A stretch of 64,000 nucleotides of DNA from NCBI GenBank assembly GCA_028100865.1, contig JAOHJV010000001.1, positions 62,001 through 126,000 of the forward strand, in the 5' to 3' direction. The notes beneath the pieces were generated by a model. That model worked only from the letters and a program-made list of their open reading frames with translations. It was not told where the DNA came from and ran no database searches. This document shows, piece by piece, positions 30,463 to 38,546 of the stretch. This DNA comes from Candidatus Pelagibacter sp. (lineage in GTDB: Bacteria; Pseudomonadota; Alphaproteobacteria; Pelagibacterales; Pelagibacteraceae). A program made the position numbers and the translations under genes. The number at the start of each line of letters is the position of its first letter. Within the stretch, counting starts at the first letter, position 1.

Positions 30463-30466
30463 TTAG

Positions 30467-30552
30467 TGGTGCCCTCGGCCAGACTCGAACTGGCACTCCG
30501 CAAGCGGCAAGGATTTTAAGTCCTTTGTGTCTACCAATTTCACCACGAGGGC
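30467..30552 (-). tRNA. tRNA-Leu (UAA anticodon)
   Basis: An 86-nt class II tRNA with acceptor GCCCTCG/CGAGGGC, an anticodon stem-loop AAGGA-CTTAAAA-TCCTT giving UAA, a long variable arm TGCCGCTTGCGGA and encoded CCA. It marks the left border of the accessory glycan island. Confidence 0.95.
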
Positions 30553-30570
30553 ATTAATGAATTTCATGAG

Positions 30571-30599
30571 TATTTATGCTAATATTTATAATTGAACAA
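30571..30599 (-). promoter_or_regulatory. Candidate promoter for tRNA-Leu
   Basis: On the minus strand TTGTTC (30594-30599) and TAAATA (30571-30576) are 17 bp apart, ending about 19 bp before the mature tRNA-Leu 5' end. This is a moderate match. It would also transcribe nadK. Confidence 0.4.
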
Positions 30600-30699
30600 G
30601 GGTAATAAGTAAAATTTTTTTATTTTATCTATCTATGTAAAAGTCTTGTGCAAGCTTTCACAAATATATTAATCTTTATTAAAAACTAAATTGCACTAT

Positions 30700-31704
30700 T
30701 TATTCAAGGCCACCATCTATGCAATTTCTACATTGTGGTATTTCTTGATATTTTCCCTCTAGATGTTTTTTTCTTATATATCTCATTTTTTCACTTTGCC
30801 ATGCATTTAGCAAATCCTCAGGCTTATTAATTTTTTGTAATTTCAGTTCTTCGCCCCAAAATGTACAGCATGGTAAAACTTCTTTTTCATTATTAATAAC
30901 AAGTTGTTTAAATGGAAATGAGCATTTAAAATTTTTCTTTTTAATTGTTTTTTTACTTTTGATTGAATGAGTAACTTTTGTAGGCTTTACAAATTCCTGA
31001 ATTCCAATCATATCAACTTTATCTTTCCATAGCTTAACAAATGTATCTAATTCATGTTCGTTAAGTTCTGTTTTAACAAAATTTACCCTTACAAGAGGCG
31101 TATCAGCATTAAGTTCTTTCTTTAAAGATAAAAAATTATTAACATTTTCAATTATTTTGTTTAAATCACCTCCCGGTCGAACTTTATTGTAAGTATCTTG
31201 TGTAAATGCGTCTATAGAAATTTGTATTCTTGTCAAACCAGACTCAATTAATCTTTTTGAGAATTCTTTTTTTAGCAAAATTCCATTTGTACTAAAATAA
31301 ATATCCAGTATTCCTTTTAATTTTGCATAATCTATAAACTTTATTAAATCATTTCTTATAAGTGGTTCATTAATATAATTAAGTTTTATAGCTCTTGTTC
31401 CTTTTTTAACTGAATAATCGATTATCTCTTTAAAAAACTCAAAATCAAACCAAGTACTTTTACCCTTTCCTTTTGGAGATTCGGCTGAAATTGGGCACAT
31501 TGGACATTTTAAATTACATGATGCATTTAATTCAAAATCTAACTGAATTGGAAATTCTGATAAATTAAGATTTGAAGCTAAATCGTAATTTTCTCTATAT
31601 TGCTTCCATGATTTTTCCTCTAAAACTTTAGATAATTTTTGAAACTCATTTTTTCCTAAAATTCCTGTTAACTCAGTAGAATTTAAAAGTATTTTATCTG
31701 ACAT
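30700..31704 (-). CDS. Radical SAM protein with SPASM domain
   Basis: Radical S-adenosylmethionine enzyme of unknown substrate. The N-terminal CxxxCxxC cluster is Cys63, Cys67 and Cys70 in NASCNLKCPMC. The TIM-barrel core follows, and the C-terminal SPASM-type cysteines are seen in CSFPFKQL, VLPCCTFWG and IPQCRNC (residues 282-328), which can hold auxiliary iron-sulfur clusters. The length is 334 residues. Relatives occur in surface-polysaccharide loci, which fits the neighbours here, but the reaction is unknown. A decayed second copy lies at 35318-35459. Confidence 0.85.
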   Translation of the reverse strand: MSDKILLNSTELTGILGKNEFQKLSKVLEEKSWKQYRENYDLASNLNLSEFPIQLDFELNASCNLKCPMCPISAESPKGKGKSTWFDFEFFKEIIDYSVKKGTRAIKLNYINEPLIRNDLIKFIDYAKLKGILDIYFSTNGILLKKEFSKRLIESGLTRIQISIDAFTQDTYNKVRPGGDLNKIIENVNNFLSLKKELNADTPLVRVNFVKTELNEHELDTFVKLWKDKVDMIGIQEFVKPTKVTHSIKSKKTIKKKNFKCSFPFKQLVINNEKEVLPCCTFWGEELKLQKINKPEDLLNAWQSEKMRYIRKKHLEGKYQEIPQCRNCIDGGLE

Positions 31705-31790
31705 TTTGAATTACATTTTTTATAAATTTCATAATAATTAATATTATATTTTACTTTGCTTTTAATACCTAATTATTTTTTTTTCAATTT
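31705..31790 (-). repeat. 5' flank of radical SAM gene, also present at 35460-35545
   Basis: The AT-rich region directly upstream of the radical SAM gene resembles the region upstream of its decayed copy. Shared landmarks are TTACATTTTT, AATTTCATAA and CTTTTAATACC in the same order and spacing. So the repeated unit included both the gene and its promoter-side flank. Confidence 0.6.
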
Positions 31791-31794
31791 TTGG

Positions 31795-33246
31795 TTATTT
31801 GCTTGAAATTAAATATTTAAATCTTTTGATTAAAATTAGTTTTAACATTTTTAAAGCAGTAATTGCTGAACCATAGAATGTACCAGAAATTTTAGACTCA
31901 CCTAATACTCTTGGGTAATAATTAATTGGTATCTCAACCACTCTAAAACCTTTTTGTATAAATTCTATTGTTAGCTCAGGAGCAAAAGCTGCATCATTAG
32001 CTATAAAATTTTTCTCTATTTCATTATATTGCTTCTTCCAAAAACCTCTGTAAGTACAACCAACATCAGTAAAACTTGTTGAGCTACCTGGCCACAAAAA
32101 TGAAATAAATTTACCATATAGGATATTAAAAAAACGTTTTTTTAAATCCATACTGGCACCATATTGAATGAATGTAGGATTTGTTCTAGTGCCAATAATC
32201 ATATCACTTTCAAGAATAAATGATAATATTTTATCTAAATCTCCAGATCTGAAGGTTCCATCTGCTTCTGCAAGAATAATTATATCTGCATCTGATTTTT
32301 TTATACCTTCTCTTATTGCTTCACCATAACCAGAATAATTATTAGAGAATACTATGGCGCCAGAATTTAAAGCGATTGTTTCTGTATTATCATCGGCATG
32401 TTTGTTAGAAATAATAACTTTATTTACTTTATCTTTAAAATCATTGATAACATACGCTATACTTTTTTCTTCTTTGTAGGCAGGTATTATTAAGTCAATT
32501 TTATATTTTTTATTTTTTCTAATTACTTTTTTTAAGTTATACAAATCTACTCTGGAATTAATATTTATATAATCGTTTTGTAAAATATAAAATTTAGATG
32601 GATTATATTTGGAAATTAAAGAATATAATGGAAGAAATTCTTTTTTTTCTAAATTACTTCTTACTATGTTGCAAAAATTTTTATTGGTACAAATAAGACC
32701 TGTGCCAAAATAGTTGGACAAAATATTTTTACTTTTTTCTACAGATTTTATAATTAGATTGTTTTCTTTATCAAGAATAACACCATAATTTTTAAAATAT
32801 TCTTCAGGGAAATCAAATTTTTTAATTGCTGCTAATAATGAAAAATCGTTAGATTCTGATCTTTTGTAAAAATTAATTATATCATTTTCGTCAAAATATT
32901 CATCAACAAGAAATAGCATAAATTTTTCATTCTCAGATAATTTTTTATCAATTTCTAACATAGCAAGAAGTAAACCTTTTTGAGAATAATTTTTTTCTAC
33001 ATCTAAAAGATCAACATTGGGATACTTGGATAATTTGTTAGCAAAAGTGTTGATTTGTTTTGTAACTAAAATAAATATTTTACTAGGACCTATATGTTTA
33101 TTTATAATATTTATTTGTCTTTCAATTAATGTTTCATTGTCAATTTCAATAAATGCTTTCAAATTATGTTTACCGTATGTATTTAATCTAGATCCAAGGC
33201 CACCAGCTAAAATAAATACTTTATCAATGGTTTTTTTACTCATCAT
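31795..33246 (-). CDS. Nucleotidyltransferase-glycosyltransferase (GT2) fusion
   Basis: Two domains in one 483-residue chain. Residues 5-235 resemble sugar-1-phosphate nucleotidyltransferases: the GGLGSRL loop is near residue 14 and LVDEY near 112. Residues 248-480 resemble GT-A family 2 enzymes of the dolichyl/polyprenyl-phosphate sugar synthase type: IDLIIPAYKEEKSIAYVIND opens the domain and AEADGTF takes the place of the DxD. The C-terminal end has a hydrophobic, basic stretch that may touch the membrane. It could make a nucleotide sugar and pass it to a lipid carrier. The substrate is unknown. Confidence 0.75.
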   Translation of the reverse strand: MMSKKTIDKVFILAGGLGSRLNTYGKHNLKAFIEIDNETLIERQINIINKHIGPSKIFILVTKQINTFANKLSKYPNVDLLDVEKNYSQKGLLLAMLEIDKKLSENEKFMLFLVDEYFDENDIINFYKRSESNDFSLLAAIKKFDFPEEYFKNYGVILDKENNLIIKSVEKSKNILSNYFGTGLICTNKNFCNIVRSNLEKKEFLPLYSLISKYNPSKFYILQNDYININSRVDLYNLKKVIRKNKKYKIDLIIPAYKEEKSIAYVINDFKDKVNKVIISNKHADDNTETIALNSGAIVFSNNYSGYGEAIREGIKKSDADIIILAEADGTFRSGDLDKILSFILESDMIIGTRTNPTFIQYGASMDLKKRFFNILYGKFISFLWPGSSTSFTDVGCTYRGFWKKQYNEIEKNFIANDAAFAPELTIEFIQKGFRVVEIPINYYPRVLGESKISGTFYGSAITALKMLKLILIKRFKYLISSK

Positions 33247-33290
33247 TCTGTGATAATAAAAATTAAAATTTTATCTTATTCATTATTAAA

Positions 33291-34589
33291 ATGTCTACTA
33301 AATATATATCTGGTTGGGGAAATTATAAAACAATTAAATCTAACATATACACACCAAAAAATATAACAGAATTAAAACAGATAATTAAAAAAAATAAAAA
33401 ATTTATAATAAGAGGCATGGGTAGAAGTTATGGTGATAGTTCTATTGGAAAAAATATAATATCGCTTGATAATTTTGAAAAATTTATTCAACTTGATAAA
33501 AAAAAGGGTGTTATTCATTGTTCTTCAAATATATCCATTGAGAATATTTTAAATAAATCAGAGAGAAATGGTTGGTTTTTAAAAGTATCTCCTGGTTCTA
33601 AATTTATTAGTGTTGGAGGATTAATTGCATCAGATGTGCATGGTAAAAATCACCATAAAGATGGTACATTTTGTAAACATCTATTAGAAATTGAAATTCT
33701 TTTAGACAATGGGAAAATATTAAAAATAAATAAAAAAAGAAAAAGTAAACTTTTTAAAGCTACATGTGGTGGTATGGGTCTGACAGGAATAATTATTTCT
33801 GCAAAATTTAAAATGTTAAAAATTAAATCTAATTACATAATTCAAGACACTATTAAAACAAATTCAATAAATGAAACTTTAAATTGTTTAGAAAAATATA
33901 ATAATAAAAAATACGTTGTTGGATGGATTGATACAGCTAATTACCATAGATTAGGTAGATCAGTAATTTACTTGGGGGAACATTGTAAAATAAGTGGTTT
34001 TAATTTCAAAAAAAAAAAAAAATATGTTTTAAAAAGTTTTTTGCAAATCTGTTCAATTTTTAACAAAAATTTTTTTTTAAAAGTTATGAGTTTTATTTAT
34101 TACAATATTCATAGAAATAAAAAAAAAGAAATAGTTCAGTTAGATAAGTTTTTTTATCCTTTAGATATTATAAGTGGTTGGAATGTTTTTTATGGAAAAA
34201 AAGGTTTTATACAATTTCAAATTCTTATAAGAAAAAAAAATGCAGCCAATAATATTTATAAAATAATTAGCTATTTAATTAAAAATGATCAAATTTCTTT
34301 CTTGAGCACAATAAAGAAACTAGGAAATAAAAATGATAATTATTTATCTTTTCCTGATAATGGGTACACATTAACTATGGATATAAAGAATAATAAAAAG
34401 ATGAGAACTACATTCCAAAAATTAGAAAAATTTTTAATTAAAATAGACTCGAAAATATATTTAACTAAAGACTCTCTTATGTCACAAAATTTGTTTTTTA
34501 AAAGTTACAAAAATTTAAAATTATTCAAAAATACAATAAATAAATTAAATAAATTCGAATCTTTGCAATCTAAAAGATTAAATATCTAA
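33291..34589 (+). CDS. DprE1-like FAD-dependent oxidase (decaprenylphosphoryl-ribose 2'-oxidase family)
   Basis: The FAD-binding PCMH fold is at residues 20-190. The protein tracks mycobacterial DprE1 through SGWGNY (7-12), RGMGRSYGD (41-49), the GGLIASDVHGKNHH block (near 112-125), GGMGLTGIIISA and the ending FESLQSKRLNI. In the known pathway DprE1 oxidises polyprenyl-phosphoryl ribose at C2' on the way to the arabinose donor. The active-site lysine is kept (about Lys393, in YLTKDS). The residue matching the benzothiazinone-reactive cysteine is a threonine (about Thr362, GYTLTMD). It is directly followed by the DprE2-like gene. A run of 15 A encodes Lys240-244. Confidence 0.85.
   Translation: MSTKYISGWGNYKTIKSNIYTPKNITELKQIIKKNKKFIIRGMGRSYGDSSIGKNIISLDNFEKFIQLDKKKGVIHCSSNISIENILNKSERNGWFLKVSPGSKFISVGGLIASDVHGKNHHKDGTFCKHLLEIEILLDNGKILKINKKRKSKLFKATCGGMGLTGIIISAKFKMLKIKSNYIIQDTIKTNSINETLNCLEKYNNKKYVVGWIDTANYHRLGRSVIYLGEHCKISGFNFKKKKKYVLKSFLQICSIFNKNFFLKVMSFIYYNIHRNKKKEIVQLDKFFYPLDIISGWNVFYGKKGFIQFQILIRKKNAANNIYKIISYLIKNDQISFLSTIKKLGNKNDNYLSFPDNGYTLTMDIKNNKKMRTTFQKLEKFLIKIDSKIYLTKDSLMSQNLFFKSYKNLKLFKNTINKLNKFESLQSKRLNI
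34008..34022 (+). repeat. Poly-A tract of 15 bases inside the DprE1-like gene
   Basis: Fifteen A in a row form exactly five AAA lysine codons (residues 240-244, FKKKKKY). This is the longest homopolymer I see in the window. A gain or loss of one base would shift the frame of a glycan gene midway. Confidence 0.9.
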
Positions 34590-35300
34590 ATGAAAAAAGT
34601 TTTAATAATAGGTGGAAATTCTGATATTGGATTTAGTCTTGGTTGTCTATTTGTGAAATCTAATTTTAAACTCATTTTAGCCTCAAAAAATTTAAGTGAA
34701 TTACAAATTAAAAAAAAAATTATACAAAATAATTATAATAATGATAATTGCGATGTATATCAATTTGATATCGAGAATGATAATATTATCGAATTATTAA
34801 ATAAAATAAATGATAGAATCGATATTTTAATATTTTCTAATGGTTATTTTGAAAAACCCGAAATAAATCCAATTAAAATTATAAATATTAATTATCTTAG
34901 TGTAGTTAAAATTTGTGAAAAAATAATTGTGAGTGATAAAATAAATGATTTAAAAAATATTATAATTTTAAGCTCTGTGGCTGGTGATAGAGGTAAAAAA
35001 AATAATTTGATATATTCATCAGCAAAAGCAGGTCTAACATCGTATGCTAATGGATTAAATCAGCTTTTATATAAGAAAAAAATTAATGTAATGAATGTTA
35101 AGATAGGTTGGGTTAAAACTAAAATGACCTCTAATTTGAAATTGCCAGGTTTTTTGTGTTCAGAAAAAGAAATAGTCGCAGAAAGAATATATAAATCATA
35201 TTTAAAAAATAATACAAACTTATATGTACCAGCTTATTGGTCAATAATCATGTTTGTATACAAATTAATACCTAATTTCTTTTTTAAAATTTTTAAATAA
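34590..35300 (+). CDS. DprE2-like short-chain dehydrogenase
   Basis: SDR-family reductase starting on the base after the DprE1-like stop. The nucleotide-binding loop is GGNSDIG (residues 8-14), the catalytic Tyr-Lys pair is in YSSAKAGL (about 142-149) with SSV upstream. The C-terminal part (WVKTKM; PAYWSIIMFVYKLIPNFFFK) parallels DprE2. In the known pathway it reduces the 2'-keto intermediate to polyprenyl-phosphoryl arabinose with NADH. The length of 236 residues is typical. Base composition is extremely AT-rich, including an A10 tract. Confidence 0.82.
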   Translation: MKKVLIIGGNSDIGFSLGCLFVKSNFKLILASKNLSELQIKKKIIQNNYNNDNCDVYQFDIENDNIIELLNKINDRIDILIFSNGYFEKPEINPIKIININYLSVVKICEKIIVSDKINDLKNIIILSSVAGDRGKKNNLIYSSAKAGLTSYANGLNQLLYKKKINVMNVKIGWVKTKMTSNLKLPGFLCSEKEIVAERIYKSYLKNNTNLYVPAYWSIIMFVYKLIPNFFFKIFK

Positions 35301-35317
35301 AATTAAATTTGAAGTAA

Positions 35318-35459
35318 TTATTCTAGGCCACCATCTATACAATTTTTACATTGTGGTATTTGATGATATTTTCCTTCTAGATGTTTTTGCCTTATAAATC
35401 TCATTTTTTCCTAAAACTTCTGTTAACTCAGCAGAATTTAAAGGTATTTTATCTGACAT
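35318..35459 (-). pseudogene. Decayed copy of the radical SAM gene
   Basis: The first 20 codons (16 of 20 residues identical to the intact gene at 30700-31704) are joined directly to the last 28 codons (23 of 28 identical, ending NCIDGGLE and a stop). The middle, about 863 bp, is gone. The joint falls in GAAAAAATGAG (35400-35410), an 11-mer found in the intact gene at both matching endpoints (31645-31655 and 30782-30792). The deletion is out of frame, so no working product is expected. With its flanks it fills the 288-bp gap 35301-35588. Confidence 0.9.
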
Positions 35460-35545
35460 AATGGGTTACATTTTTATTAATTTCATAAAAAGTTTAATTT
35501 TATATCACTTTACTTTTAATACCTTGATATTTTTTTTGTTAAATT
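35460..35545 (-). repeat. Duplicate of the radical SAM upstream flank
   Basis: This is the upstream side of the decayed copy and matches 31705-31790 in landmark order (TTACATTTTT, AATTTCATAA, CTTTTAATACC). The two copies are in direct orientation and flank the fusion, DprE1-like and DprE2-like genes. Confidence 0.6.
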
Positions 35546-35588
35546 TTTTTAGGTTTATAAATAAACAAAAACCACAATCAATTTAAAA

Positions 35589-37274
35589 TTAATTTTTAAT
35601 TTCTAAAAGATCTACAAAATCATTATCCTTTTTAACAAAATAAATTTGATCACTTTTTTTATTAAAAAAAACTTCTTGATAATTTTCATTTTTGAATAGA
35701 CAGAATAAAATATTATTTGGTGCAACCTTAACAGTTGTATTATGATGATTATCTTCTTTTGTTTTTTTATACTTTTTAATTAATTTTAAATTTTCTGTGC
35801 CTAAAAATTCTTTAAATAGTTGAGATTTAGAATGAAATCCACAATCTTTATATTTTCTATTTTTAACTAATGATGTCCATTCAAATCTAGTTAAATGTTC
35901 AGGTCTTCTGCTATCATCACTCATCCAATTTAAATTTCCAACATCGATTTCAATTATGTCAGGTGAAATTTTCTTCACATCATCACAATTTACAGGTCTT
36001 TTTGCAAAAATATTAGTATTTAAACCCACAATATCATAAATTTTACTCTCCTTTGATAAATAAGGTAATGCACCAGCCTCTGTAAGCATAATTTTTAGTT
36101 TTTTATCTTTTAAAGTTTTTCCTATCTTAATAATGGGATGGTCAGCCCAGCGGTTATCTTTAAAGAAAACATTGAATACTTTATAAGTATCATTGGTAAG
36201 AACTACTTTATTAGTTGTTAATGTTCTTGTTAACAAATTACTGCTATCAATAGATGCAATTACAACTAATACTAAAATTATTTTTTTCTCTAAATTGGTA
36301 AGATGAATAAAACACCATATAAAAGTGATAAATATTATAAAATAAAAAGAGGCAAAATATCTATCAAATATGTTTTGATTTAAAAATCCCCTAGATAGAA
36401 TAAATAAATATATAGCCCATATGAATATTGTTCCAATAAATAAATACAGATTACGTAAATTTTTGAAAATTTTTTTAAAATTTTTTATAAATGAGTAAAT
36501 TATTGAAGAAATTAATACAAATAAAAATGTATTAAGTATTTGTATCGCCAAGGCTCCCATTCTACTTATGCTGGTTTCACCACCTATGCTCTTAACCAAA
36601 ATTGGTAATGGAAGAATGTTATCAAAATAAAAATATCTCCAAATAAAATAAAATAAACCTACAATTGAAATAATTATAAAACTTCTATAAAAAAATATTT
36701 TTTCATCCTCATTACATTTGCTAAAAATAATTAAAATTGTTGGTAAAAATAAAAATACTCCTTCAGGTCTAGTTAAGCAAAATATAATAGAAAAAATAGT
36801 CCAGCTAATAAATTTTTTATTAAAAGAACTTAGATAGCATGCAAAACCACAATAAATAAAAAAAATAGAGCTAAAACCAAATAGAGAAGAGCCAACAATT
36901 GGGCCTATGTTTAAGAAAATTAAAAATAAAATTATTGTATATGTTAAATTTTCATTTTTTAAAAAAAATTTATTTATTAAATTAATTATAAATAAAAGTG
37001 ATATTGTGTTTATTAAGATTGCTGCAAAGTTAACATTGATACCTATATAATTGAGTATAGACAAAATCAAAAACCATAAAAAATCTGTTGCACCTTCTGA
37101 TTTTTCACCGTTTATGTTAAATGAAATATTGCCAGTATCTGCAAAATTCTCGACATACCTAAACATAATTAATGCATCCTCATGAGGATAAGTAAAAAAC
37201 ATCAAACCAACTGATACAGCAAAATAAATGAAGGTAAAAAATAATGATGATTTATAAATAAAAAAATTATTCAT
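35589..37274 (-). CDS. GT-C type membrane glycosyltransferase, arabinofuranosyltransferase-like
   Basis: A 561-residue inner-membrane protein with about ten hydrophobic helices in residues 7-345 and a soluble C-terminal part facing the periplasm. The first extracytoplasmic loop has HEDALIMFRYVENFADTG with the acidic pair expected of GT-C catalysis. GEKSEGATDFLW, TRPEGVFLFLP and a later GALPYLS..YDIVGLN block follow the pattern of the AftB-like arabinofuranosyltransferases of mycobacteria. It would use a lipid-linked pentose and add it to a surface polymer. Nearby DprE1/DprE2-like genes support arabinose as the sugar. The acceptor is unknown. Confidence 0.7.
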   Translation of the reverse strand: MNNFFIYKSSLFFTFIYFAVSVGLMFFTYPHEDALIMFRYVENFADTGNISFNINGEKSEGATDFLWFLILSILNYIGINVNFAAILINTISLLFIINLINKFFLKNENLTYTIILFLIFLNIGPIVGSSLFGFSSIFFIYCGFACYLSSFNKKFISWTIFSIIFCLTRPEGVFLFLPTILIIFSKCNEDEKIFFYRSFIIISIVGLFYFIWRYFYFDNILPLPILVKSIGGETSISRMGALAIQILNTFLFVLISSIIYSFIKNFKKIFKNLRNLYLFIGTIFIWAIYLFILSRGFLNQNIFDRYFASFYFIIFITFIWCFIHLTNLEKKIILVLVVIASIDSSNLLTRTLTTNKVVLTNDTYKVFNVFFKDNRWADHPIIKIGKTLKDKKLKIMLTEAGALPYLSKESKIYDIVGLNTNIFAKRPVNCDDVKKISPDIIEIDVGNLNWMSDDSRRPEHLTRFEWTSLVKNRKYKDCGFHSKSQLFKEFLGTENLKLIKKYKKTKEDNHHNTTVKVAPNNILFCLFKNENYQEVFFNKKSDQIYFVKKDNDFVDLLEIKN

Positions 37275-37374
37275 ATTGTAAGTTTTTGAGAGATAAAAAT
37301 AATATAATTATTAAATTTATATCTACATTTTTTTTAAAATTTACCTTTTTTTTAATATTTAAAAAACATATGAA

Positions 37375-37776
37375 TTAAGATTTTAATGCTTTAATAATAA
37401 ATTTTTTATCCAGTTTACAGTCTTTATAGCCTCTTTTCACAATATTTAAATATCTTTCAGTTGGAAATTTAAATGGTGTTTTTTTTACCATTATGTATGT
37501 CATTACTCTTTTGCCATAATAATAAAAATAATACTTTTTATATAAATTTGGAAAGTCTTCATAAATATCTAGTTTTTTTTCATCATTTTTTGAAATTTCA
37601 AACAATCCACCTGGAACTATTGAATTTTTTTTTTGCTCTATATCTGCTGCTCTGTATTTGCTTCTAAATGTTAATTTAAAATCTTTTAAATTTATTTTTT
37701 TAAGAAAAACACTATCTTTACATCTTCTTTTCATTTGAAAGTGATGAAGATTGCTTCCATATGCAAAATAAAGCAT
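37375..37776 (-). CDS. Gamma-glutamylcyclotransferase-like protein
   Basis: A GGCT/AIG2-fold protein of 133 residues. The substrate loop YFAYGSNL is at residues 3-10 and the likely catalytic glutamate is in LDIYEDFPNLY (about 70-80). Such enzymes release 5-oxoproline from gamma-glutamyl compounds, but many homologues are not characterised. Its ATG directly precedes the CinA-like stop region (adjacent, same strand), so both may be cotranscribed. Confidence 0.75.
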   Translation of the reverse strand: MLYFAYGSNLHHFQMKRRCKDSVFLKKINLKDFKLTFRSKYRAADIEQKKNSIVPGGLFEISKNDEKKLDIYEDFPNLYKKYYFYYYGKRVMTYIMVKKTPFKFPTERYLNIVKRGYKDCKLDKKFIIKALKS

Positions 37777-38526
37777 TTAACGATTCACTACTTCAATTTT
37801 TTTTTCATTCACAAATTCTAAAATTTGTGAGTTACAATTATCAATTTTTAATTGATCTTCAGATCTAATCACTATTGAAACTCCTAATTTTCCAGCTTGA
37901 AAGAAAGGATAGCTTCCAATTTCTACATCTTGATTATCATTTTGAACTTTTGTTAAAGCATTAGCAATTTCACTTTCAACAGTTCTAAGACTTATTGTTA
38001 CACTTAAAATAGGTTTACCACCTATAATTCTATTAGTTAAACCCCCTAACATTGATCTTAAAATAGAAGGTACTCCTGGTAAACAAAATACATTTTCAAC
38101 ATTAAACCCAGGAGCGCCACTAGTGGGATTTAATATTAAATTGGCATTTTCAGGCATCCAAACCATCTTTTGTCTACCCTCATTAAATTCACCTGGCTTA
38201 TAGTAAGCTTCCAAAATCTTATATGCCTCTTTATGTATCTCATATTTTAATCCAAATGCTATTGAAACAGACTCTGCCGTAATGTCATCATGGGTAGGGC
38301 CAATACCTCCTGTGGTAAAAACATAATCATAAGTTGATCTAAGTGTGTTAAGTGTATCAATTATTGTTTTCTCAATGTCGGGAATAACCCTAACCTCTCC
38401 AACTTTAACACCAATAGAATTTAACCAGGTTGCTAGTGTTGAGGTGTTAGTATCTTGAGTTCTGCCAGATAAAATTTCATTCCCTATAATTAATATTGCG
38501 GCATTAACTTTTGTGTTTTTAGTCAT
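37777..38526 (-). CDS. CinA N-domain / molybdopterin-binding-like protein
   Basis: A 249-residue protein of the CinA N-terminal (COG1058) type. It has AAILIIGNEILSGRTQDTNT (residues 8-27) and the TTGGIGPTHDDITAESVS signature (about 71-88) of the MoaB/MogA-like fold. The C-terminal amidase domain (PncC) found in full CinA is absent. Members with this architecture can hydrolyse ADP-ribose or nucleotides. The exact substrate is unknown here. It diverges from sfsA with only 20 bp between start codons. Confidence 0.85.
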   Translation of the reverse strand: MTKNTKVNAAILIIGNEILSGRTQDTNTSTLATWLNSIGVKVGEVRVIPDIEKTIIDTLNTLRSTYDYVFTTGGIGPTHDDITAESVSIAFGLKYEIHKEAYKILEAYYKPGEFNEGRQKMVWMPENANLILNPTSGAPGFNVENVFCLPGVPSILRSMLGGLTNRIIGGKPILSVTISLRTVESEIANALTKVQNDNQDVEIGSYPFFQAGKLGVSIVIRSEDQLKIDNCNSQILEFVNEKKIEVVNR

Positions 38527-38540
38527 TTTAAATGTATAAT
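38511..38540 (+). promoter_or_regulatory. Promoter for sfsA-map-pur operon, leaderless mRNA predicted
   Basis: TTGTGT (38511-38516) and a perfect TATAAT (38535-38540) are 18 bp apart on the plus strand. The TATAAT ends 6 bp before the sfsA ATG at 38547, so transcription would begin at or within a base or two of that ATG. The -35 lies inside the 5' end of the divergent CinA-like gene. Confidence 0.55.
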
Positions 38541-38546
38541 TTAGTA

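Noticed and set aside
30467..30552. tRNA-Leu as a phage or island attachment site
   Set aside because: No integrase gene and no repeated 3' tRNA fragment are visible on the other side of the island.
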